Assembly (NCBI GenBank): GCA_039000515.1
Contig: JBCFYV010000100.1
Coordinates: 34,274,421 to 34,338,420, forward strand
DNA length: 64,000 nt
Direction: 5' to 3'
Origin: Timema cristinae
Lineage: Eukaryota; Arthropoda; Insecta; Phasmatodea; Timematidae
Shown here: positions 55,777 through 64,000 of the stretch, piece by piece
Numbering within the stretch: the stretch's first letter is position 1
Layout: each line of letters opens with the position of its first letter
The notes under the pieces: generated by a model
Seen by the model: only the letters and a program-made list of their open reading frames with translations
The model's database searches: none
Told to the model about the DNA's origin: nothing
Program-made: the position numbers and the translations under genes

Positions 55777-56257
55777 AAAATTGCATGAAAAAAAGAATGA
55801 TTATTCCTGTGAACAAATGAAAAAAGGTTGACAAATCTTACGTAATCAAGAGGGAGTAGGGGGGGGGGGGGTGTCAGGCATTTGCTTATTTTTACTTACA
55901 AGGGGTTAAAATGACCAAAATGTGCTTATGCAATCCTTGAACGCCCTTTTTTCATAATTAATCATTTTCCTCTCTAGCGGCTATTAGATGGATTTAATAA
56001 TGGTCAGTAAAAAATCTAGTAGGTAGCAGTACTGCTCTCTGGCTTCAAGAATGTTGATGTGTGCAGATCCAACCAAGAAAACGCCGTCCTTAGGCCACAC
56101 ACATTCGGTGTTTATTCCTCCAAGTCCATTCACCTTGCAGCTGTGTATTCTACTGTTTGGTTTAAAAGCCTTCATCATTCTACTCCGTGTTTACATCTGC
56201 AGAACCAGCTGGTCTTCTGTTTTTAGGTTAAATACACTAAAAATCTCATTTAACGTT
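55777..56257. other. Unassigned DNA
   Basis: A G13 run at 55859-55871. The 64- and 71-codon frames at 55984-56266 lie opposite each other, and neither has a domain. Confidence 0.45.
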
Positions 56258-56268
56258 AATAAGTAATG

Positions 56269-56532
56269 TGATGACCTGGTGGTCTAGGGGTAAGGTGTTA
56301 GACTTCTATGCTGGCGGCCGGGGTTCAATCCTCGGTCCCGACAAAGACTTATCTGATTACCAAATCCTTCCTTCACCTCTGACAAGACATCTTGTGAATG
56401 TGGGGAATGCAGGCCTCCACCGTGGTTCGGATTCCACGTTAAACTGTAGGTCCTTCATTTATCTCACAATCACCTTACCATTACACATTAGCGTAAGTGC
56501 GTATAACCCGAATGGGTAGTAAGACGAGGTGC

Positions 56533-56558
<26 letters not shown>
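56269..56558 (+). mobile_element. S1 SINE, full length, with 11-bp target duplication
   Basis: Head ATGACCTGGTGGTCTAGGGG, B-box GGTTCAATCC, short body form GACAAGACATCTTGTG, tail ACGAGGTGCATAATAATAAT. Flanks AATAAGTAATG at 56258-56268 and 56559-56569 are identical. Confidence 0.96.
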
Positions 56559-56563
<5 letters not shown>

Positions 56564-56696
56564 GTAATGATTTTTTTAAATATTAGATATAGTATTCACT
56601 TCTTAAATAAAAGTAATCTACGACCGGTATGCAAGAACGAAGCTTAATCGGCCGGTAGTGTGAGAGTAAAGCGCGCTTACACCATATTGCAAAACA

Positions 56697-56866
56697 TGCT
56701 ATATAACATTGCTATATAACATCGCTATAAAAGTAAGTAAGCGTACTGGAAAAATAATGTATATCACGATGCTATATATAGCAAATTATCGCGTTATAAC
56801 CAGTATAAAGACCAAAATGTGTTATATAGCAATATTAGAGAGCTTTTATGGTTGCTATATAACATT
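56697..56866. repeat. Cluster of TGCTATATAACAT motifs
   Basis: The motif occurs at 56697 and 56710 in tandem, as a TGCTATATATAGC variant near 56770, inverted near 56819-56831, and again at 56853-56865. Confidence 0.8.
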
Positions 56867-56879
56867 TTTGGGGTTCATT

Positions 56880-57300
56880 CGTGGTATAGCAGTAACCCGA
56901 ACCCGCCGTTTTCCGTTTATCTTGTCCTCGAGAATGTAACTCTAATCCGATCTCGTGCAATGTTTGATTAGGATTAATCTCATCGCTCGAGCTAATACTA
57001 GGTCCATGTTTAGGTGCTATCACTCTTCTTCCTCCCCCCAACTCCCTGGTTATACTTTATTAAGATATTGAATTAATCACTTCGCGTTTGGTGTCGATTA
57101 AAACGTTATGGATCGGCGATGGGGGCCGATTGAAGTGATACGGTTTAATTAGCTAATTATTGCCCGTGATCGAGAACTAATTATAGTGGTACGGTATTTC
57201 AGTTATATAATTGCATACTGGATCTGTATTGTGAGATAATTGGTATTTATAGCCCTGGGATTGAGCGCCAAATATTACAATACGGAATTATTATGTGATA
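56880..57300. promoter_or_regulatory. Candidate regulatory stretch rich in homeodomain-type motifs
   Basis: Repeat-poor and more GC-balanced. It contains TAATCC (56943-56948), GATTAGGATTAATCT (56966-56980), AATTAATCA (57071-57079), the 14-bp palindrome TAATTAGCTAATTA (57146-57159) and CTAATTA (57177-57183). GGATTA is the K50 (Otx/Bicoid-class) site, and TAATTA is the general Antp/paired-class core. In AT-rich DNA such motifs also arise by chance, so function is inference. Confidence 0.3.
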
Positions 57301-58605
57301 TTTAATTGAATAAATAACATCTTTAATGTTGCACACAATTTATTAAAGTGATTTTATCTTAGGTATGAAGATATTATGTAAAATGATACAATTCTCGTTG
57401 AACTACAGATTATTTCTCTGTAACATTTTCTGTGTACTCTATGGATTTCAGTTAGTTGCACTATTTTATTAGAACGTTCTGTAGATTTATGTCACCAACA
57501 TTGAATATTACTGTCTTTGATTACAAAATTCTTGTCTGATGGTGTTCACTGTTTTTTGCTAATACTCTCTCTCTGTAGATTTATGCTACCAACACTGTGT
57601 GTGTTCATACGCACAAGCAGCTTATAGATGACCTACCCCTTGCCCCTTGGACCCTTCATGACCAGTGTCAGTACCAACAAGTCGAAAGAGTCCTTGCGAC
57701 AGGTGTCGTGAAGGCTAGCTTCCTATTGGGTAGAGGGAGCTAGCGTCACTTGCTTTTTTGGTAAATACTACGGAGTTGATTTTTTGAAACAAAATATAAG
57801 TTTAAATGGTGCAATCAATCCTTGAACATTATTTCTGAAAAGCACGTGATACTCAATGGATGAAGTATTGAAAGGATATTTTTACATACCATACCTTAAA
57901 GAAAAATACCTTCATCCATTACTTTTTAAATATATGAGAGTGGTCCTAATCAGTATCGTTACAACTTGCCTCAATAGGCCGCGTATTCTATATTGTTTTG
58001 GGATTTGTCATATTAAAGTTCATTTACTTTAGCGTCCAATCGAATAATTGAGACACAAGAATTACCTCCTTCCTACTCGTAATTTTGAGCTCGACTATAG
58101 TTGTGCAGATATACGTGCTATAAATAGCACATATGTGTAGCGTATGTAACGCTAAAGTACAGGCTAAGCCCTCTGGAGAACCAGTGTTAAGAACACGGAC
58201 AGTGGACTGTATGGGAATGGGGAATGGGTAGGGCAGAGTCAATACATTTACCTTCACTTTACTTGTCTGATCAGATTAAATCGTGTTTGGAATCATGATG
58301 GTCACCGCGTCAGACATGAATTAGAACCACGCACGTCAGACGCGTGCGGCTCCCCGGGGATATAGATGTTTTGCTACAGAGCGACTGACGTTCGCAGCTC
58401 TAATTTCGCATTTGACGCATTGTAGCAAATTACACCTTTGAATGGTAGTGCCAAAAATTGCGCTGGCGACACTTGGCGGGAAAATTAAGACGCCAAATTA
58501 TGGCTACACAACAGGCCTAGAATGCTCCAGGTAGGTACGTTGCTCAGTTGCCTCCAAGAGTAAGGAAAGGTTAATGAAGGTTTGGGAAAGACTAGCAAAT
58601 TTGTA
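57301..58605. other. Unassigned; small dispersed duplication
   Basis: TGTAGATTTATGTCACCAAC near 57480 recurs as TGTAGATTTATGCTACCAAC near 57573. 58290-58400 is GC-richer (CAGACGCGTGCGGCTCCCCG). No gene recognised. Confidence 0.45.
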
Positions 58606-58609
58606 GGTG

Positions 58610-58912
58610 GTGACTTGGAGGTCTAGGGGTAAGGTGTTGGACTTCTGTGCTGGTTGTCCGGGGCTCAATCCTCGGTCCCGGCAAGCTTTATCTGTTTACC
58701 AAACCATTCCTTCACCTTTGACAAGACGTGTTTTAATCACAACTTGTGAATGTGGGGAATGCCAGGCCTCCACCGTGGTTCGGATTCCACGTTAAACTGT
58801 AGGTCCTCCATTTCATCTCACAATCACCTACCATAACACATTAGCGTAAGTGCGTATAACCCGAACGGTTAGTAAGACATGGTCCTAATAATAAAATAAT
58901 TATAATATTATT
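58610..58912 (+). mobile_element. S1 SINE, full length, long-body subfamily
   Basis: Head GTGACTTGGAGGTCTAGGGG, GGCTCAATCC at the B-box, body with GACGTGTTTTAATCACAAC, tail ACGGTTAGTAAGACATGGTC. Flanks GCAAATTT (58594-58601) and GCTAATTT (58913-58920) are a weak duplication candidate. Confidence 0.92.
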
Positions 58913-58935
58913 GCTAATTTTATATATCAACTTTA

Positions 58936-59167
58936 TACAGGGTGGGGCCGACACAATCTGGTGATTAATAACGTGAAAATTAACATTTTAATTTAAAAGT
59001 AAATGTTCACCAGCTAAATAAAAGCAAACTACATACCACACTTTACACTTTTTGAAGATAATGTCACTCATGTGATCTCCACCGGACGTCAGACAAATCT
59101 CAGCACGTTGTCCATCACTTTCCTCAGCATAGCATAAATCGTCTAATTGTTTCCACCCCATCCTGTA
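58936..59167. mobile_element. TA-flanked MITE with TACAGGGTGGGG ends
   Basis: Left end TACAGGGTGGGGCCGAC and right end CCACCCCATCCTGTA are inverted, with TA on each side (58934-58935, 59168-59169). The minus strand across the right half reads EICLTSGGDHMSDIIF. This recalls the RxxxCxxxGGxHxxHxI segment common to many insect transposable-element proteins, so it may be a deletion derivative of a coding element. That link is tentative. Confidence 0.7.
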
Positions 59168-59169
59168 TA

Positions 59170-60154
59170 TCATAATTATACAACGTTTGTTATAATAATA
59201 TTGCTACATGCTAAATAGTGTGAACGCAGCTAGACATTGGTGGCATTGATTTGCTTGTTAAACCCGTCGATTTTTTAAAAATATTTTTTTGCAATAAATG
59301 GCGTCATGACGTGGGTGGAACAGTATTGAGGTCCCGGAACATTACCTTGGCACTACTACTTTATTCACACTACAATCCCACTCACATTCGTTCTCGCTTA
59401 AGGGCCTATATGTCGGATATTTGCCTATTTTATCTGATAAGCAAGAGTTAATTTACAGTCAAACTTTCAAAGGACATTTATAATCTGACAGTTAAAAAAT
59501 TGTTACTAGAGACTTACTTCAAGTCAGGTTATATTCAGCTGTCACTTTATATATTATCGATAACTATTAAATAACTCTAAAAGTTTTGTAAAATGTTATA
59601 CATTTTGGCCGCGAGAATGTGTGTTTTTATTTTCTTTAATTTTCTTCCTACCAGAATTCCACCATACTGGCGTAACCTTTTAGAAATACAATAAATAACA
59701 ATCTTCCAATTCCAGAGGCATTAATTGGAGTCACAAGAGGATAAGGTCAGTGCGTAAACGAATATTGAATCAACATTATGGATTGGAACCAAGCTCCCTT
59801 AGACAGGCGTGTGTAAGGATTATGTCGATATTGATAGGAGTTAGTATACTTGAATTTGTGTCATAATCTCAAGAAAGAAAAACCTTTTTAACAAATCCAT
59901 CTTTATTAGCTAATTGAATCGTATTAAAATTTACAGTAAATATTTCTTCCTGTATAATAGTATAAAAGGCAATTCTAACACATTAAAACACAACTATAGG
60001 TGGTGTTATATTTTGTTTAAAAATATATTTTTGGAGTAAAAATAACATTTAGGCTTATATAATAATAATTGCCGTACACATTTGATTTAATTTCAGAAAT
60101 ATAATCATGTTTTAACATCACTTTAAACTTCAACCTATAAAATGCTGATTTTTA
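59170..60154. other. Unassigned AT-rich DNA
   Basis: No shared repeat. Only short, low-complexity frames. Confidence 0.45.
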
Positions 60155-60340
60155 TAAAGATCCTTTAGTCTGGTATGTTGGTAATAAGGACGTCGGTGTT
60201 CAAATCCCTGCCGGGCTTACAAAGGATGTTTTCCCTTACACAAAACCGCACTCTCCATCCACGTAAATTAATTTTCTCTAAATTATATCTGCTCAATCAC
60301 TTTAGCTTAGTTAATATGTACACGCGGGCCTATAAGCGGC
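60155..60340 (+). mobile_element. S2-type SINE, degenerate
   Basis: GTCGGTGTTCAAATCCCTGC (B-box), body CGCACTCTCCATCCACGTAA, tail CTTAGTTAATATGTACACGC. The A-box region is eroded. Confidence 0.65.
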
Positions 60341-60721
60341 GATAAAAGATTTTTCATTTTTAACTATATCTCCCAAGTTTTTACTTTTTCATATCAGAGA
60401 ACGTATTAAAGTGTTGTAATCGTGAACATTTTCGACTTTGATATTATTTTTTTTAAATGGCTCCAACGATTTTGTTTAAAATGGATATGAATGCTGTGTT
60501 TGGCCTCCCAAATATCACAATATACTTAGTTTTTGGGTATAATTTCAATAATGGGTTGTTTACTAACGAGTAATTTCTGAAAACTCAAAACATTTTAAAA
60601 ATGGTTCTATAGATTTTGAATTAAATAGCAAGCTATTATTATTATTATTATTATTATTATTATCTTTTTTGCAATTATTGTCACATCTAAATATCATGCA
60701 TATTCTTTGATATGAAAAATT
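60341..60721. other. Unassigned, with an (ATT)n run at 60634-60663
   Basis: The trinucleotide run resembles S1 tails, but no SINE sequence adjoins it. Confidence 0.5.
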
Positions 60722-60802
60722 ACACCTTTACACGGGAATCGAACCCGGAGCTTTTGGCTTAGTTTGCAACTGCTTTAACCACCTGGGCTATCCAGAAGTG
60801 CC
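60722..60802 (-). pseudogene. tRNA-like sequence (tRNA relic or SINE head)
   Basis: On the minus strand TAGCCCAGGTGGTTAAAGCA (A-box region) and CCGGGTTCGATTCCCG (T-arm, well paired) have near-tRNA spacing. The acceptor pairing is poor and the anticodon arm does not fold cleanly. It resembles the relic at 29723-29798 in its AT-rich context. Confidence 0.5.
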
Positions 60803-61663
60803 AAGAGCCATTCTTCACTAAAATTTTAAGGCAACGTCTGTGATGGACATGTGGAAATCGTCAACTACATATGTGTGATCAATTAAGATCTTAATAGGAT
60901 AATTATGAATTTTGTTTAAAATATATATCTAGAAAGTATTTGACACGACAAACTGTATAAGTTTTCGATTTTAGATGAAAAATATTACTAAGATTAGTTT
61001 ACTGACTACTTTAAAAAAAAAATGTTGAATGTATTTTTAAAAATGGATCCAGCCGATTTAGTTACATGGTCATCTATTAAGGTTTTTAAATAAAAAATAT
61101 ATTTGTTTTTTCTAAATAAAATGCATTTTATAGTAGTTTACTGATTGTAAAAATGAATTTGTTCAAAATTAGTATCGGGGGACTAATCTAAAAGATTGTA
61201 TCCTTAATTTTCTAAAATAAATTAATTTAAGAGCAGTTTACTTAAGACAAATTATAATACTTTATATATATTCCGAAATTGGCCTTGGAGATCAGTTCAA
61301 CATGGGTAATCTGGGAATGGTTTTTTCCATGTTGAATAAAAAGTTTTTATTTTTACAGTTTAAAAGTAATTTTGGAAAGTCTACAAATATATATATTTTT
61401 TTATGTAGAATTTATTTGAACGATTTGGTTTAGTAGTTATGTATAAAGACTAACTATTGTAATTAACAAGATGGTGTGTTTGTTTTTATGATAAAACTTT
61501 CTTAACGGTAGTTTACTGAATACCTATTTTTGAACATTTTCTTCTAAACTATAATACACAAGATGAAAAAGTATTGGCGATTGGGTCTTACCATTTATTT
61601 TAATTGTAATAGGTGAGAAGAAAACCTGCCATTTAAAATATGATTATCCTATGTTCCGAATTT
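60803..61663. other. Unassigned AT-rich DNA
   Basis: No shared repeat and no frame of interest. Confidence 0.45.
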
Positions 61664-61678
61664 ATTGTAGCTTACACC

Positions 61679-61943
<265 letters not shown>

Positions 61944-61958
61944 ATTGTATCTTACACC

Positions 61959-62393
61959 TATTTTAAAAAAAAAGTTTAGTTACATGCAAAAGTATAGTTT
62001 CACAAGTCTTGTTTTTGGAAAGATTTTGGACCTGGGTCCCGTCTATTCTAATAATTTCTGAAGGAGAGTGGTTTCGGAATAAAAAATACGAGGATATTTT
62101 GGTTTCACGCACATTTTTTTGCCAGTTCTTTTTCTCCTTCCTTTTAGTAGCTCTATAAACAATAACTGGACGTACCACAATAGCGTGGAAGACTTCTTTG
62201 CTACTGTCTTCATAAAAAATAAAAATAAAAAGGAGATACGTGGAAAACAAAAGTGAACAGAGAATCTTTGTGAGATAATCGATAGTAAACAACCAAACAA
62301 CTTTCTTTTGAATTCCCACGTTATAGAGTATGTAACCTAGATAGTGAGAGCGTTTGAGTTTTCTAGCCGCTCTAAGTAGTTGGGTGGTTAGAT
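61959..62393. other. Unassigned; part of a 206-codon minus frame
   Basis: The frame 61963-62583 is the longest in the window. Its start region is a run of F, L and I from A-rich DNA, it crosses the hAT-like end at 62394, and it shows no domain. Treated as chance. Confidence 0.5.
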
Positions 62394-62653
62394 CATGGGT
62401 TCTCAACTGGTGGGCCACAGCACTTAGGAATACCGCGATATTTTGACAGGAAAACATGGTGAGACAATACAAAAAAATAAATAAAGAAAAATAAATAAAG
62501 AAAAAAAAACACAATAATGAAAATAAAGAAACGGAAGAAAGTTTTTCTTTTAGTTTTTCTCTCAATTGCACATGCCACTTCACTCGATACGAAACAGAGA
62601 CTTAAATAGAAATATACTGCAAAGTCTTGAGGCTGTAATGCATCTTGCGTTGT
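62394..62653 (+). mobile_element. hAT-like element, left end (right end not placed)
   Basis: CATGGGTTCTCAACTGGTGG then GCCACAGCAC matches the CAGTGGTTCTCAACYGGTGGGCC terminus, as in 3975-4239. Further in, AGGAATACCGCGATATTTTG is consistent with that family. The right end may have been lost or split by the next element. Confidence 0.6.
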
Positions 62654-62661
62654 CAACCAAC

Positions 62662-63598
62662 CAGTGGCGGCTCGTCACTTTAGAAGCTGGAGGGCGCAGC
62701 CTGTTTAATTAATAAATTATTTCTAAATAATATATTTAAAAGAAGACACAAATTTTGGAATATGTTTTGCTAAATATTCATTTAGTTAAACTCAAAAATT
62801 AATATCACAAACAAGATGGAAAGATAAAAAAACTTCCTCTAAAGGACGTGGATGTGTTGTAGAAAAACTGCAGCTGTGTAATGTGCATACATATATAGGT
62901 ATGTATGTTTTCACTTTGTTCCATACAAAATTCAGGATATGGCCTACCTAATGAATTCAATTATCTTTTTTGATCAAGAGTTAATCTTGCAATATTCGTT
63001 GTCTTAAGCGCCTGAATTGAACTATTCATATTAAGCCTAGTTACAAAAAGTATTAAAACATATAACTCAAATAAACATGATCCTAAAATAACCCTACATA
63101 ATATTATTATAAACACACACATCCTCAAGATGCAGGAGCACGCAGGATGACTGACACAACTATTGCTGGTTCACGCTATATACATTTCACAAGCTTTCAA
63201 CCTTAGGGCGCGTAAGGGAGTGCGCCTTCAAAAGAAGAATAAGCAATGCTAACTAGCTATAGCAGGATGGAGACAACGGGTTAAGGGGAGGGAAGGTTTG
63301 GTTTCAATATATGTCAGGCGCTGGCCGTCGCGCGCCCAACTGCATGCCTTTTCAAGATAAGAGGTGAAGAGGTGGGAAGGTTTGGTTTCCAATATCAGGC
63401 GCTGACCGCCTCGCGCCCAACCGCATGCCATTTTAAAAACATTGCCTGCTATTACTTAAACCAAAAACACATTTTTCTTGAAACTATTATGGTAAGATAA
63501 AATTGTCGTGAGAGTGCGAATAATAACTTTAAAAGGAACTGGGGATTCGTGGGGTTGGGGGGCGTTCGCCTCCGCGCCTTAGGGACGAGCCGCCCCTG
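62662..63598. mobile_element. hAT element, 937 bp, with perfect 8-bp target duplication
   Basis: Left end CAGTGGCGGCTCGTCA and right end GGACGAGCCGCCCCTG are inverted repeats (one mismatch in the first 15). CAACCAAC flanks both sides (62654-62661, 63599-63606). An 8-bp duplication with CA...TG ends is diagnostic of hAT. The interior lacks a transposase frame. An internal 84-bp duplication lies at 63290-63440. Confidence 0.93.
63290..63440. repeat. 84-bp tandem duplication inside the hAT element
   Basis: GGGAAGGTTTGGTTTCAATA, GGCGCTGGCCGTCGCGCGCC and CAACTGCATGCC recur with small changes 84 bases later (GGGAAGGTTTGGTTTCCAAT, GGCGCTGACCGCCTCGCGCC, CAACCGCATGCC). Confidence 0.9.
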
Positions 63599-63606
63599 CA
63601 ACCAAC

Positions 63607-64000
63607 GGTTCAGATATCCAACTATTGTGCTTTAAACACCAATCGCGAGTCTTACATTAACATCATTGTTTTCCTACTGATGATTGTATTATTAATTTCG
63701 AGTGGTATTACTCATTTTTGGAAGTCTCGATTTGGGATGGCTAGTATGCTAGTGTATGTATTTCCAAAACTATTACTCTATTATATATATTTTATTCAAA
63801 TCTTTCAATGAAATCAGTAAGGAAGTATGTAAACATGTTTTTTTTTAATGTTCAATCAGTACGAAATTAAAATACCGTTAATTAATATGATACTGTAATA
63901 TATTCTGCTTAGATTTATTTTTAAAATTGAAAACTAAAGTTCGTGAAAATTCTTAAGAGGGTGCCACGAGATTCTAATCCCTTCACAATGATGCTGGAGG
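63607..64000. other. Unassigned AT-rich DNA
   Basis: Nothing recognised beyond short T and A runs. Confidence 0.45.

Noticed and set aside
60722..60802. Functional tRNA gene
   Set aside because: A- and B-box regions are present, but the acceptor and anticodon stems do not pair convincingly. The same holds for 29723-29798.
61963..62583. 206-codon minus-strand frame, the longest in the window
   Set aside because: It begins in A-rich DNA that yields runs of F, L and I, crosses a hAT-like end, and shows no domain or conserved motif.

Overview
No host protein-coding gene can be supported in this window. It is a 64 kb AT-rich stretch of nuclear intergenic (or very large intronic) DNA from a metazoan, most likely an arthropod. 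The evidence is the transposon content: tRNA-derived SINEs in high density, canonical non-autonomous Helitrons of the kind common in insects, hAT and TA-flanked TIR elements, and two C-terminal fragments of an arthropod-type non-LTR retrotransposon. The lineage below phylum cannot be fixed from sequence alone. The longest open frames (206, 168, 143 and 122 codons) show no conserved domain; two run through simple repeats, and the others lie in transposon remnants or low-complexity sequence. S1, S2A, S2B, S2C, H1, H2, M and E are working labels given here to repeat families.

Dominant content. About fourteen copies of SINE S1 (head TGGTCTAGGGGTAAGG ... GGTTCAATCC) and about forty copies or pieces of S2-type SINEs (head A: TGGCGTAGTTAGCTAACGCG; head B: GGTGGCCGCNTGGTCTAAGGCG; head C: CACTGGTGCAG on the antisense strand). 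S1 and S2 differ in head and body but share one 3' end (ACATTAGCGTAA ... CCCGAACGGGTAGTAAGACG..GTGCTA, then an AT-rich, often (TAA)n, tail). This suggests mobilisation by the same unseen LINE. Target-site duplications of 7-15 bp can be read for many copies.

Layout. 1-12.5 kb: scattered SINEs, one GC-rich TIR element (3394-3858), and a hAT inside a SINE (3975-4239). 12.5-14.5 kb: a second copy of the TIR element carrying three separate insertions, then two abutting SINEs. 14.5-22.9 kb: TIR elements, TA-flanked MITEs and nested SINEs. 22.9-23.5 kb: a LINE C-terminus whose coding sequence has expanded as a 45-bp minisatellite. 25-33 kb: MITEs, a Helitron inside a SINE, long TA arrays and a SINE-in-SINE. 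33-46 kb: SINEs and (CT)n(TA)n arrays. 46.5-49.4 kb: a 41-bp minisatellite, a Helitron with a ~257-bp GGTC array, a hAT inside a SINE, and a TIR element with terminal AAGGCCGCATTACACG. 50-62 kb: a second LINE C-terminus, a Helitron-like element with a 22-bp palindrome, SINEs, and a repeat-poor stretch with homeodomain-type motifs (56.88-57.3 kb). 62.66-63.6 kb: a 937-bp hAT element with a perfect 8-bp target duplication.

The window is best read as a stratified record of insertions. In several places one element interrupts another whose intact sequence is known from other copies, so the pre-insertion site can be read directly. No CRISPR array, rRNA, convincing functional tRNA or cellular operon was found.
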